64,000 nucleotides of DNA from Mucilaginibacter flavidus (GTDB lineage: Bacteria; Bacteroidota; Bacteroidia; Sphingobacteriales; Sphingobacteriaceae): positions 142,325 to 206,324 of the forward strand of contig NZ_JAMXOE010000010.1 in the NCBI RefSeq assembly GCF_024055575.1, written 5' to 3'. The translations under genes and the position numbers were made by a program. The notes beneath the pieces are model-generated. The model was given only the letters and a program-made list of their open reading frames with translations. It ran no database searches and had not been told where the DNA came from. Below are positions 35,423 through 44,728 of the stretch, piece after piece (the stretch's first letter is position 1; every line of letters starts with the position of its first letter).

Positions 35423-35539
35423 TGGATTTACTGGATGAAGCGGCATACAACAGGCAAAACCTTACATCCGTTTCTATTAAATCAGCGTAATAATTAAATC
35501 ATCTCTAATCAGCGGTTCCAATCGGTGTAATCCCAATAA

Positions 35540-36259
35540 ATGAAATCAACTTACAAAAACATAGACGAATTTGCCGAAGGCCAGTTGTTATTGGTTAACA
35601 AGCCTTATAACTGGACCAGCTTTGATGTTGTCGGCAAAATCCGCAACTCATTTAAACCGTTAAAATTAAAGGTGGGCCATGCGGGCACGCTCGATCCATT
35701 GGCAACAGGCCTGCTTATTATCTGTACCGGAAAAATGACCAAGCAGATTGATACTTTCCAGGCGCAGGAAAAGGAATATACCGGTGCTATGATATTGGGC
35801 GAAACCACACCATCATACGATATGGAAACCGAAGCCGATCAGAAATTCGACATCAGCCATATTACCGAAGAGCAAATAACGGCCGCCTGTGCGCAATTTA
35901 TCGGCGAAATTGGGCAATATCCACCGGCGCATTCTGCTATTAAGATTGATGGCGAGCGGTTATATGAAAAAGCCCGCAGGGGCGAGGATGTTGAGTTACG
36001 CCTGCGCACAGTTACGATTACTGAATTTGAAATTACTAATATTGCTTTGCCTGAAGTGAGCTTCAGGGTGGTGTGCAGTAAGGGTACTTATATCCGTTCG
36101 TTGGTAAACGATTTTGGGAAAGCGCTGAACAACGGAGCCTATCTTTCAAAATTAAGGCGTACGCGCAGCGGGGATTATAATGTTGATGATGCCTGGGAAG
36201 TGATGGAATTAGTTACCACCATACGCGAACTAAAGGCGGCATCTGTTATACCTGAATAG
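35540..36259 (+). CDS. truB: tRNA pseudouridine(55) synthase
   Basis: Makes pseudouridine 55 in the T-loop of tRNAs. 239 residues, near the usual core length without a long PUA tail. Signature LLLVNKPYNWTSFDVV (residues 17-32) and the catalytic motif VGHAGTLDPLATG with Asp52; EYTGAMILGETTPSYD and YPPAHSAIKIDGERLYEKAR follow, as in the family. It lies just upstream of ribF on the same strand, a frequent neighbour pair, with 71 bp between them. Confidence 0.96.
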   Translation: MKSTYKNIDEFAEGQLLLVNKPYNWTSFDVVGKIRNSFKPLKLKVGHAGTLDPLATGLLIICTGKMTKQIDTFQAQEKEYTGAMILGETTPSYDMETEADQKFDISHITEEQITAACAQFIGEIGQYPPAHSAIKIDGERLYEKARRGEDVELRLRTVTITEFEITNIALPEVSFRVVCSKGTYIRSLVNDFGKALNNGAYLSKLRRTRSGDYNVDDAWEVMELVTTIRELKAASVIPE

Positions 36260-36330
36260 GTTATAGGTGACAAATCTAAAACCGGGCAACTTAAACTGGA
36301 AATCAAAAGTATCTTTGTGAACTGACAACA

Positions 36331-37263
36331 ATGAAGATCTATCATAATATTGACGAATTTACCCGCCTGAACAACGCCGTTGTCACTATCGGCACATTTG
36401 ACGGCGTGCATACCGGTCACCGTAAAATTATTGCGGATTTAAAACAGCTTGCTGCCGAAACCGGCGGTGAAACGGTGCTGCTTACCTTTTTTCCGCATCC
36501 GCGGATGATTTTGCACCCGGAAGACGAAAGCATCAAAATGATTAATACCATCGACGAAAAAGCCGAAATGCTTGAAGAATTGGGTATCGACCATTTGATT
36601 ATTACGCCGTTTTCGCGCGATTTCTCCAATCAGTCGCCCGAGGAATATATCCGTGAGGTGCTGGTGAATAAAATCGGCACAAAAAAAATTGTTATAGGTT
36701 ACGACCACCGTTTTGGCAAAGACAGGCAGGGTGGTCTTGCAGATTTGCAGCGGCTCGGTCCAGTTTATGGGTTCGATGTGGTTGAAATACCCGAGCAGGA
36801 TATTTACGAGGTTGCCATCAGTTCAACCCGCGTTCGTGAGGCGCTGCTGAATGGCGCCATAGAGCTTGCACATACTTTTTTGAGCTACCCGTTTTTTATT
36901 ACCGGCAGGGTGGTTCGCGGCGACCAATTGGGCCGCACCATTGGCTACCCGACCGCCAATATTGTTATCAGCGAAAAATATAAGCTTGTTCCGCTGGATG
37001 GGATTTTTGCCGTGAGGGTGAAAATTGATGGTGAAGTTTACGACGGCATGGCGTACATAGGCACCCGGCCTACCATTAACGGTACCCGCCGTAACATCGA
37101 GGTTAATATTTTTGATTTCGACAGGGAGATATACAACCAGCAGATCCGCATGGAGTTTTACAACTTTGTGCGCGATGATATGAAATTTGATTCGCTGGAA
37201 GCGCTTAAGGAGCAGATAAGGAAGGATAAATTGGATGTGGAAGCGCTTTTAGGAAGTGAGTAG
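36331..37263 (+). CDS. ribF: Bifunctional riboflavin kinase/FAD synthetase
   Basis: Phosphorylates riboflavin to FMN and adenylates it to FAD. 310 residues, standard length. N-terminal FAD synthetase half: IGTFDGVHTGHRKII (nucleotidyltransferase HxGH), LTFFPHPR, GYDHRFGKDRQGG and the SSTRVREALLNG segment. C-terminal flavokinase half: GRVVRGDQLGRTIGYPTANI with the GxPTAN motif and the YIGTRPTINGTRRNIEVNIF core. Downstream of truB. It is followed by a long inverted repeat. Confidence 0.97.
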   Translation: MKIYHNIDEFTRLNNAVVTIGTFDGVHTGHRKIIADLKQLAAETGGETVLLTFFPHPRMILHPEDESIKMINTIDEKAEMLEELGIDHLIITPFSRDFSNQSPEEYIREVLVNKIGTKKIVIGYDHRFGKDRQGGLADLQRLGPVYGFDVVEIPEQDIYEVAISSTRVREALLNGAIELAHTFLSYPFFITGRVVRGDQLGRTIGYPTANIVISEKYKLVPLDGIFAVRVKIDGEVYDGMAYIGTRPTINGTRRNIEVNIFDFDREIYNQQIRMEFYNFVRDDMKFDSLEALKEQIRKDKLDVEALLGSE

Positions 37264-37272
37264 TAAAAAAAC

Positions 37273-37395
37273 TTGTCATTGCGAGCGCAGCGCGGCAACC
37301 GCACGCCGTGCGCAACCGCCAATGCAAGTTACCCACCTTTCTGCCCGCTCTGTAAAGTTCACGGTTGCCGCGCTCGTTCCTCGCTCGCAATGACA
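37273..37395. repeat. CATTGCGAG-family long inverted repeat after ribF
   Basis: TTGTCATTGCGAGCGCAGCG and CGGCAACC face GGTTGCCGCGCTCGTTCCTC and GCTCGCAATGACA, arms of about 25-30 bp. The same element type flanks the next gene at 38572-38716. Confidence 0.8.
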
Positions 37396-37502
37396 AAACG
37401 GGAGGCGCTTTATAAAGCAGCTTCATTATCATACTTGTATTAAAATAACTACCTTACATTTACCGTTTTAGTTATACTAACCATGAACCACGGACTCCGC
37501 CT

Positions 37503-38555
37503 ATGCCCAAACTTAACCTGGATAAACAAGAAAGCGAATTTTTGAACCGTGCCATACAGCACTGGGAAGATGAGCATTTGATTGATGCCGGCGCTGCGGA
37601 TAAGCTTCGCGGTTCGTATGACGTGAAGGGTTTCGACTGGATGCGGCTGGCAAAATATTCGTTTTGGATAGCACTGGCCTGTGGTTTTATTGCAGCCGGT
37701 TCGCTGATTATTGATGATAAAGTTATTGCGTGGCTAAAAAGCCTGTACTATACGCCGGATATTGTTATAAGCATAGCAACCGGTGTTTTGGCTGCGGTGT
37801 TGTTTTATTTCGGCAGGCGCTGGGAGAAGAAATATCCTGAAAAAGTATTCAGCAATGAAGCGATAGTTTTTAGTGGGGTGCTGTCGACCGCCTGCTGTAT
37901 AGCCTACCTGGGTAAAACATTTGATAACGGCTCGGGTCACTATTCACTCTTATTTTTGCTATCCATATTTGTTTACGGGGTTCTGGCGTACCGTTTGGAG
38001 TCGCGGTTGATATGGTTGTTTGCGCTGGTATCGCTGGGCAGCTGGTTCGGCACCGAGACTGGCTATCAAACCCATTGGGCCGATTACTTTTTGGGGATGA
38101 ATTACCCGCTGCGCTTTGTGCTGTTCGGCCTGGTTTGTTTAAGTGCTATTTATTTGCTTAAGAACCGCAAATGGTTTGCGCTGTTTTGGGAGCTTACTTA
38201 TGTTGTTGGCTTGCTGTATATGTTTTTATCGCTTTGGATGCTGAGCGTTTTTGGCAACCTGGGCAATTTGGATACCTGGTGGCATATCAAACAAATCAGC
38301 CTGTTTTATTGGGGCATTATTTCGGCGGTGGTGGCCGGCGGATTTTTGCTGCTGGGCTTAAAAACCAAAGATGTGATTGCCCGCGAGTTTGGAATTACGT
38401 TCCTGCTTATTTTCATCTACACCAAATACTTCGAGTATTTTTGGGAACACACCAACAAGGCATTGTTCTTCGCTATTTTGGGCGCTTCGTTTTGGCTGAT
38501 CGGAAGAAAGGCGGAAAAGATCTGGAATTTTAGGAGCAGGGTGGTGGTTGATTAA
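37503..38555 (+). CDS. DUF2157-like integral membrane protein
   Basis: 350 residues: an N-terminal soluble part of about 50 residues (LDKQESEFLNRAIQHWEDEH, a feature like DUF2157 headers) followed by about nine or ten hydrophobic helices. No charged catalytic motif is visible. Similar proteins are annotated only as predicted membrane proteins. The gene is flanked on both sides by CATTGCGAG-family inverted repeats, a layout that would suit past rearrangement of this segment. Function unknown. Confidence 0.7.
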   Translation: MPKLNLDKQESEFLNRAIQHWEDEHLIDAGAADKLRGSYDVKGFDWMRLAKYSFWIALACGFIAAGSLIIDDKVIAWLKSLYYTPDIVISIATGVLAAVLFYFGRRWEKKYPEKVFSNEAIVFSGVLSTACCIAYLGKTFDNGSGHYSLLFLLSIFVYGVLAYRLESRLIWLFALVSLGSWFGTETGYQTHWADYFLGMNYPLRFVLFGLVCLSAIYLLKNRKWFALFWELTYVVGLLYMFLSLWMLSVFGNLGNLDTWWHIKQISLFYWGIISAVVAGGFLLLGLKTKDVIAREFGITFLLIFIYTKYFEYFWEHTNKALFFAILGASFWLIGRKAEKIWNFRSRVVVD

Positions 38556-38571
38556 AAAATATAAACCAACG

Positions 38572-38716
38572 CCGTCATTGCGAGGAACGAAGCAAACTCT
38601 ACACAGGACAATCGGGGAGTTGTGTCTTTGTGTGAAGCACGCGGCTGCTTGCTCTCCACAGCATTAAGTTCCATGATTTGCATAGCATAGAGATTGCTTC
38701 GTTCCTCGCAATGACG
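38572..38716. repeat. CATTGCGAGGAACGAAGCA long inverted repeat
   Basis: CGTCATTGCGAGGAACGAAG at the left is matched by CTTCGTTCCTCGCAATGACG at the right, perfect over about 20 bp with a ~100-bp centre. Lies between two convergent genes. Confidence 0.85.
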
Positions 38717-38736
38717 AGACGATGAGCCATAAACCA

Positions 38737-39357
38737 TCAACCATGAACCAAATGATACACCTGCTTCACCAAATCATACCCCGCAAAAGCAAAAAACAAA
38801 ATCGCGATACTGGTATTAATCAGTTTAGTGCTTAAGGCAAATTTGCTTTGAATATATTGTGCAAACTTAGCGTACAGGAAAAGTGCTAAAAATGCCCCTG
38901 CGGCGGCGCCAACACTGAAAATTATTAATGCTATTTGCCCGGCTACGATCCATTCATGGGTGATCAAATAGGTGCCGGTAATCATCCAGAAGGGTATCTG
39001 CACCGGGTTTACAATGCCTAGCAGTATGCCGTATTTAATGCTGGCGCTTTCAGAATAATTTGTTTTTGGGGCTTTGCTGCGGTTAATCCAGGTTACTATA
39101 CCCAGCACTGTGAACAATACCAGCATAATCCAATCAATAATCATATCCAGTTTAACCTGCGTGGCGAGCCATTTGGCGGCGTGCATAATAAACCAGGTAA
39201 AAAAGAATTCGACAGCGGAGAAGGATATGATAAACATCATGGCCTGTTTGAAGCCACGGTTGATGGTGATTTTTACCAGGGCAAGGTTAATGTTGCCGGG
39301 CGGCACATAACCGATGAAGTTTGCTATTACACCGATGAAGAATGTTAGAAATATCAT
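38737..39357 (-). CDS. LysE-family translocator
   Basis: 206-residue inner-membrane exporter with about six hydrophobic helices. The start PPGNINLALVKITINRGFKQAM carries the LysE/RhtB signature (G-x-x-x-x-P-G near helix 1 and the polar stretch after it). Members export amino acids or related solutes; the substrate cannot be told from sequence. It is a single gene, convergent with the DUF2157-like gene. Confidence 0.85.
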   Translation of the reverse strand: MIFLTFFIGVIANFIGYVPPGNINLALVKITINRGFKQAMMFIISFSAVEFFFTWFIMHAAKWLATQVKLDMIIDWIMLVLFTVLGIVTWINRSKAPKTNYSESASIKYGILLGIVNPVQIPFWMITGTYLITHEWIVAGQIALIIFSVGAAAGAFLALFLYAKFAQYIQSKFALSTKLINTSIAILFFAFAGYDLVKQVYHLVHG

Positions 39358-39361
39358 TTGA

Positions 39362-39450
39362 AAAATAGTCTTAAGTCAGGAGTCTTGAGTCGTAAGTCAA
39401 AAAGAACCAAACCGGACTCTGGACTTACGACTCAAGACTATCGACTAAAT
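39362..39450. repeat. AGTCTTGAGTC-family word inverted repeat
   Basis: ATAGTCTTAAGTCAGGAGTC and TTGAGTCGTAAGTC face GACTTACGACTCAAGACTAT and CGACT. Lies between lspA and lysE-like genes. Confidence 0.7.
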
Positions 39451-40056
39451 TCAAACTTCCTCCATCTCGCTATTCGGGCTGGCCACTTCGGGCACTTCGC
39501 GCTTAAAGTAGCGTTTCTGGAATATCAGTATGGCTATTACACCCACCGAAATAGATGCATCGGCAAGGTTAAATATCGGCTCAAAAAACTCGAAGTGCTG
39601 ATTACCCCATACCGGAACCCAGGATGGATAGGTGCCTTTAAATAACGGGAAGTAAAACATATCAACTACCCGGCCTTCAAATATATGGCCGTTTTGGTAT
39701 AGCAGGCCATAAAACGTGGAGTCGATGATGTTACCCAGTGCGCCGGCAAATATCAGTGCCACGCACATAATCAGCCCGCGGTGGTACTTATGCTTTATTA
39801 AGTGGACAAGGCCATACCCTATGCCGCAAACAGCAACAATGCGAAACAAAGTGAGCGCAAGTTTGCCGACTTTACCGCCCAGTTCCCAGCCAAAAGCCAT
39901 GCCGTTGTTTTCGGTATAGCGCAGCATACCATGCTGGCCCATAAAGTGGATCTCGGAGTTAAAATCCATATGTGTGCGTACCCAGGTTTTTATTACCTGG
40001 TCGGCCAATACAATAATTGCAGCTACAAGAAAAGGTTTTAAGTAAACCGCCTTCAT
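39451..40056 (-). CDS. lspA: Signal peptidase II (lipoprotein signal peptidase)
   Basis: Inner-membrane aspartyl protease that cleaves signal peptides of prolipoproteins after lipid attachment. 201 residues with four hydrophobic helices. The catalytic pair lies in ALGNIIDSTFYG (first Asp, in the GNIID motif) and FNLADASISVG (second Asp). The loop between them is longer than in Proteobacteria, as is usual for this phylum. It starts with no gap after the DksA-like gene stop and probably shares its mRNA with ileS. Several lipoproteins in this window would be its substrates. Confidence 0.95.
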   Translation of the reverse strand: MKAVYLKPFLVAAIIVLADQVIKTWVRTHMDFNSEIHFMGQHGMLRYTENNGMAFGWELGGKVGKLALTLFRIVAVCGIGYGLVHLIKHKYHRGLIMCVALIFAGALGNIIDSTFYGLLYQNGHIFEGRVVDMFYFPLFKGTYPSWVPVWGNQHFEFFEPIFNLADASISVGVIAILIFQKRYFKREVPEVASPNSEMEEV

Positions 40057-40440
40057 TTATTGCTTTAATTTTGCTTCCATACTCAAGGTAGTATGCGGTA
40101 CAGCACGTAAACGCTCCTTAGGGATAAGCTTACCGGTTTCGCGGCAAACGCCATAAGTTTTGTTTTCAATGCGTACCAGGGCAGCTTCCAATTGCTCTAT
40201 AAACTTTTTCTGGCGTGCAGCCAGTTGGTTTATTTGTTCCTTCTCCAGCGTAGCCGACCCATCTTCCAGGGTTTTATAAGTACCGGCAGTATCGTCGGTT
40301 CCGTTTGCGTTAGGTGAACTCAAAGAGGTTGCAAGTGCATTCAGCTCTTCTTTTGCGCTGCGTAATTTATCAAGCAGAAGCGTTTTAAATTCCTGCAGGT
40401 CTGACTCAGAGTACCTTGTTTTTTCGTTTTCTTGTTTCAT
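40057..40440 (-). CDS. TraR/DksA-family protein with degenerate zinc site
   Basis: 127 residues: an N-terminal coiled-coil (residues ~10-85, with an acidic turn) and the C-terminal TYGVCRETGKLIPKERLRAVP module. Where classical DksA has four Cys, only one Cys remains (C-x-x-T), so zinc binding is unlikely, as is common in Bacteroidota members. DksA-type proteins enter the RNA polymerase secondary channel to tune rRNA and stress promoters. Sits between ileS and lspA with zero-base gaps on both sides, so it is co-transcribed with them. Confidence 0.88.
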   Translation of the reverse strand: MKQENEKTRYSESDLQEFKTLLLDKLRSAKEELNALATSLSSPNANGTDDTAGTYKTLEDGSATLEKEQINQLAARQKKFIEQLEAALVRIENKTYGVCRETGKLIPKERLRAVPHTTLSMEAKLKQ

Positions 40441-43400
40441 TTAAATTTTACTAATAACAATCAAAATTTCATTTCCATCAATCTCAATTGGTTCACCCTC
40501 ACTAAGCTCATTTTCAAGCACAAAGGTGTCTGCCAGAATTTCGGCGCAAATATAGGATAAATTATTATTCACTGCTGTGCTAATAAAAGGATGATTAGCC
40601 AGCCTCACATTTATCTTATCGGTAACTTCAAATTCTTTTCCCTTACGCAGATTCTGTACCCGGTTGATAAGTTCGCGCGATAAACCTTCCTGTTTCAGTT
40701 CGTCGGTTATGGTAACATCTAAAGCCACGGTTAGTTTGCCTAAATTTGCAACTTGCCATCCCGGAACATCTTCTGCTATGATTTCAACATCGGTAAGGTT
40801 TATCAAATGCTGGGTTGGTAACAATAAGTCGCCATTATCTTCCAGCTTTGCAATATCATCCTGGCTTAAATTGCCTATGGCTTCTGCAACAACCTTCATG
40901 TCCTTGCCCACTTTTACGCCAAGCGCTTTAAAGTTTGGTTTTATCTTCTTTTTGATAAAGCCGGCGGTGTCGGTTATGTATTCAATGCCTTTTATGTTGG
41001 TTTCGGATAATATCAAATCCTTAACCTGTTCAATCTGGCCTTTAAATTTTTTGTCGAGTATCGGCAGTAAAATTTTGCTTAATGGCTGCCTTACGTTGAT
41101 ACCTACCTTTTTACGCAGCGACAACACCAGCGACGATATATCCTGCGCCATCTGCATGCGTTCTTCCAGTCCGGCGTTTACTAAATCTGCGTGATATTCG
41201 GGGAAGTAAGCCAGGTGGACAGATTCAAAAGCTTCTTTTTTGGTAATGCTGTTTAAATCGGTATACAAGCGCTCCGCAAAAAACGGCGCAATTGGCGACA
41301 TCAATTTTGCGACGGTAGTTAAACAGGTGTACAGCGTTTGGTAGGCCGACAGCTTATCATCCGAATTATCCGAACGCCAGAAACGGCGGCGGCTTAACCG
41401 AACGTACCAGTTGCTTAAATGCGCATCCACAAAATCCTGTATGGCGCGGGCTGCTTTAGTTGGCTCAAAATCAGCGTAAAATGCGTCCACCTCCTTGCTC
41501 AGGGTATTCAGCAGGCTGATGATCCACTGGTCAATTTCGGGCCTGCCGGTTATTGCAATTTCTGCCTCGCTGTAAGTAAACTTATCGATGTTGGCATACA
41601 TTACAAAGAATGTATACGTGTTATACAACGTGCCGAAAAACTTGCGCCTTACCTCGTCGATACCTTCGGGGTTAAACTTCAGGTTATCCCATGGTGCAGC
41701 ATTGCTGATCATGTACCAGCGCGGCGCATCGGCCCCGAATTTTTCGATAGTTTCAAACGGGTCGACGCCGTTGCCCAGGCGTTTCGACATTTTGTTGCCG
41801 TTTTTATCCAGCACCAAACCGTTGGAGATTACGTTTTTAAACGCAACACCCGCATTGCCAACCTCGGCATTGATGGCTTTAATCTCATCGCTGGTTTCGC
41901 TCAGCATTACCGCAATGGCATGTAGGGTAAAGAACCAGCCGCGGGTTTGGTCAACACCTTCGGCTATGAAATCGGCAGGGTAGGCATTTTTAAATGCTTC
42001 TTTATTTTCGAACGGGAAGTGCCATTGCGCATACGGCATGGCACCACTGTCGAACCAAACATCGATCAGGTCAGGCTCGCGGTACATTGGCTTGCCGGTT
42101 GAGGTTGATAAAACAATTTCATCAACATACGGCCGGTGCAAATCGAACTCCGAATCGTCAAGCGACGTAAGGATTGATTTATTCTTCGCAACTTCCTCGG
42201 CACTCAAACTGCTGCTCTTCACTGCGATTTCTATTGCATCCTTCAACTGCTGTATCGAACCAATGCATAATTCCTCGCCGCCGTTTTCCTCGCGCCAGAT
42301 AGGCAACGGAGTACCCCAGTAACGTGAACGCGACAAGTTCCAATCCACCAAATTTTCCAGCCAGTTGCCAAAGCGGCCTGTGCCGGTTGATTCCGGTTTC
42401 CAGTTGATGGTTTTGTTGAGTGCCACCATTTTGTCCTTAACGGCAGTGGTGCGGATAAACCAGCTATCCAGCGGATAATATAAAATCGGCTCATCGCTGC
42501 GCCACGAATGCGGGTAGCTGTGCTCGTATTTTTTTACGTCGAAGGCCTTGTTTTCGGTTTTCAGCTTTATCGATATCAATACATCGGTAGCCTTAAACCC
42601 TTCGGCTTCGCGTTCTTCTTTGCTGTAGTATTCTTCCTTAACGTAACGACCGGCGAAATCGGTAACCTCGTCAACAAAGCGGCCCTGCTTGTTTACCAGC
42701 GGTACATCTTTGCCAAACTCGTCCTTTACCATTACCGACGGCACGTTGTTTTCTTTACAGGCCCGGAAGTCGTCCGCACCAAAAACAGAGGCGGTGTGCA
42801 CGATGCCGGTACCGTCTTCGGTAGTTACGAAATCGGCAGGGATAACGCGGAAGGCATTTTTCTCCAAATCCTCATTGATGACATAAGGCATCAACTGGTA
42901 ATAATGCAGGCCTAAAAACTCGCTGCCTTTATAAGTGCCTTTAACTTCCCAGGGGATAACTTTATCGCCGCCCTTATAATCGGCAAACGAAGCATTTTCG
43001 CCTTCGGCCTTAAAGTGCTTGCCCACCAAATCCTTAGCCAATATTACCGTTACCGGTAAAAAAGTGTAGGGATTGAAGGTGCTTATTTTTACGTAATCTA
43101 TTTTTTCTCCAACGGCAAGTGCGCAGTTTGCGGGGAGCGTCCACGGGGTGGTCGTCCATGCTAAAATGAAAAGGTCGCCGGTTATGTTCTCAAACAAAAA
43201 CTCCGAATCCTTATCCCTTTTAACCTTAAACTGTGCGGTGATAGAGGTGTCCTTCACCATTTTATAGGTGCCCGGCTGGTTCAGCTCGTGCGAGCTAAGT
43301 CCGGTGCCCGATTTTGGCGAATACGGCTGTACCGTATAACCTTTATATAAAAGCCCCTTGGTATGAAACTCTTTCAGTATCCACCAAAGCGACTCGATGT

Positions 43401-43860
43401 ATTCGTTTTTGTAGGTGATATAGGGGTTCTCAAGGTCCACCCAGTAACCCATTTTTTCGGTAAGGTCGTTCCAGATGTCGGTATAACGCATCACCTCCTT
43501 GCGGCAGGCATCGTTATAATCCTTTACCGAGATCTTTTTGCCGATATCGTCCTTGGTGATGCCCAAAGCCTTTTCAACAGCCAGCTCAATGGGCAAGCCG
43601 TGGGTATCCCAGCCGCCTTTGCGCTTTACCTGGTAGCCCTTAAGGGTTTTGTAACGGCAAAAAATATCCTTTATGGCGCGCGCCATTACGTGGTGAATGC
43701 CGGGCATGCCATTTGCAGACGGCGGCCCCTCGTAAAAAGTATAAGGGTTTGTTGCCGGGCGACTGCTGATGCTTTTTTCAAAGATGTTGTTCTGTTTCCA
43801 GAACTCCAGTACATCCTTGCCTGTCTGCGATAAGTTTAACTGCTTATATTCCTTGTACAT
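40441..43860 (-). CDS. ileS: Isoleucyl-tRNA synthetase
   Basis: Charges tRNA-Ile. About 1139 residues from MYKEYKQLNL at 43860; the frame is open 6 codons further. Class I motifs: HIGH equivalent GMPGIHHVMA (residues ~51-60) and KMSKR in NGNKMSKRLGNG. The editing domain CP1 and anticodon-binding region WYVRLSRRRFW are recognisable. The length and lack of the bacterial C-terminal zinc motif fit the long, eukaryote-like IleS type that is seen in many Bacteroidota and in mupirocin-tolerant bacteria; that subtype call is inference. First gene of the ileS-dksA-lspA run. Confidence 0.96.
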   Translation of the reverse strand: MYKEYKQLNLSQTGKDVLEFWKQNNIFEKSISSRPATNPYTFYEGPPSANGMPGIHHVMARAIKDIFCRYKTLKGYQVKRKGGWDTHGLPIELAVEKALGITKDDIGKKISVKDYNDACRKEVMRYTDIWNDLTEKMGYWVDLENPYITYKNEYIESLWWILKEFHTKGLLYKGYTVQPYSPKSGTGLSSHELNQPGTYKMVKDTSITAQFKVKRDKDSEFLFENITGDLFILAWTTTPWTLPANCALAVGEKIDYVKISTFNPYTFLPVTVILAKDLVGKHFKAEGENASFADYKGGDKVIPWEVKGTYKGSEFLGLHYYQLMPYVINEDLEKNAFRVIPADFVTTEDGTGIVHTASVFGADDFRACKENNVPSVMVKDEFGKDVPLVNKQGRFVDEVTDFAGRYVKEEYYSKEEREAEGFKATDVLISIKLKTENKAFDVKKYEHSYPHSWRSDEPILYYPLDSWFIRTTAVKDKMVALNKTINWKPESTGTGRFGNWLENLVDWNLSRSRYWGTPLPIWREENGGEELCIGSIQQLKDAIEIAVKSSSLSAEEVAKNKSILTSLDDSEFDLHRPYVDEIVLSTSTGKPMYREPDLIDVWFDSGAMPYAQWHFPFENKEAFKNAYPADFIAEGVDQTRGWFFTLHAIAVMLSETSDEIKAINAEVGNAGVAFKNVISNGLVLDKNGNKMSKRLGNGVDPFETIEKFGADAPRWYMISNAAPWDNLKFNPEGIDEVRRKFFGTLYNTYTFFVMYANIDKFTYSEAEIAITGRPEIDQWIISLLNTLSKEVDAFYADFEPTKAARAIQDFVDAHLSNWYVRLSRRRFWRSDNSDDKLSAYQTLYTCLTTVAKLMSPIAPFFAERLYTDLNSITKKEAFESVHLAYFPEYHADLVNAGLEERMQMAQDISSLVLSLRKKVGINVRQPLSKILLPILDKKFKGQIEQVKDLILSETNIKGIEYITDTAGFIKKKIKPNFKALGVKVGKDMKVVAEAIGNLSQDDIAKLEDNGDLLLPTQHLINLTDVEIIAEDVPGWQVANLGKLTVALDVTITDELKQEGLSRELINRVQNLRKGKEFEVTDKINVRLANHPFISTAVNNNLSYICAEILADTFVLENELSEGEPIEIDGNEILIVISKI

Positions 43861-44153
43861 CAGTAAATTCCACCTCAATTTTTAGAGGTTGCAAAAATAG
43901 GGAATTTTGTGGAAAATAGTATGATATTAAGCATTATTTGGCGGTTTGAATTGGGAAATGACGGAAAGATTGGTTAGGGGGGTGCGAGTGCTCCCTGCCG
44001 GAATCACCATTGGGTGTCATGCTGAGGTACTCGAAGCATGAGCGCAGTGGCCTTTACGCCTTGCTAAGCAATCCCATAATGAAGTGCGGTAGCTTCGAAG
44101 GTTTGTTTCTTCTTACAACTTATAGTTCACTCCGCTCAATTGCCGCGGAGGCT

Positions 44154-44377
44154 GTTACTTTTTTCTTGATAAAAAAGTAACCAAAAAATCAAGTCAGCAG
44201 AAATGCTTCTTTGTGCACGGGGCCTCTCACGCACAAAGTCGAAAAAACTGCGGGCTGGAATCTTTTTGCCGGATGACCCTTTCCGATGCAGACCCTGCAA
44301 TGCAAAAATTTCCTATGCCCTGCCCGACGCACAGGCCGGCAGTTTTTTCGGCTTTTGCCCGAAGCTTCTCTGCTGAC
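44154..44377. repeat. Multi-stem hairpin element of about 220 bp
   Basis: Five stems are visible: GTTACTTTTTT (44154-44164) with 44171-44181, perfect 11 bp; GTCAGCAGAAATGCTTC (44193-44209) with 44361-44377, 15 of 17; CTTTGTGC (44209-44216) with 44231-44238; CGAAAAAACTGC (44240-44251) with 44339-44350, perfect 12 bp; and TTTTTGC (44263-44269) with 44302-44308. The second stem encloses the next three, giving a nested, branched fold. It could be a mobile palindromic unit or an RNA. Confidence 0.75.
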
Positions 44378-44697
44378 GGAAACCCAAAGACAAGATACCT
44401 AAGTTTAAAAATGAAATTGATAATCAGGTTTTATAAAAATGTGATTATAAGGCACTCGAAGAATGAGCGCAGTGACCTTTACGCATTGTCAAGCACGCGG
44501 ACAAGAGGTAGTAGTTGGTTATGGTATCTTTGCTACCTAAAAGCGGGGCACGAAAACTCCATCTCTTTGAACCTGCGCTGCATACTCGCGCCAGAATGGG
44601 GGAAATCCAAATTCTTATCAAGAAAGATTCTCCCCATCGTATTCCTCGAGAATGTCTCGCCTGATAAGGAAGCGTTTACGGGTTAATGATAATTTTG

Positions 44698-44705
44698 TAT
44701 TTTTG
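44698..44705 (+). promoter_or_regulatory. Candidate -7 element (TATTTTTG)
   Basis: An exact TAnnTTTG match 23 nt before the ATG at 44729. The -33 side is weak (TTTAC near 44673). Confidence 0.45.
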
Positions 44706-44728
44706 GAAATAACCAAGCCCTCACTAAT

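Larger units (their letters stand above)
43861..44728. other. Repeat-dense region without a supported gene
   Basis: Holds two copies of a related segment, one at about 44030-44071 (ACTCGAAGCATGAGCGCAGT then GGCCTTTACGCC) and one at about 44454-44496 (ACTCGAAGAATGAGCGCAGT then GACCTTTACGC). Between them is the structured element at 44154-44377. A small frame at 44521-44664 (47 codons, MVSLLPKSGARK...) has no support. A 157-codon frame at 44213-44686 runs through the hairpin element and is judged spurious. Confidence 0.7.

Noticed and set aside
44521..44664. 47-codon frame MVSLLPKSGARK
   Set aside because: It is open and has a TATCTTTG near its start, but there is no family signal, and it lies in repeat-rich DNA.
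44213..44686. 157-codon frame starting MHGASHAQSRKNCG
   Set aside because: It runs through the nested hairpin element and both flanking repeats. The peptide is rich in Cys, Ser and Arg with no domain, and the frame ignores the DNA structure.
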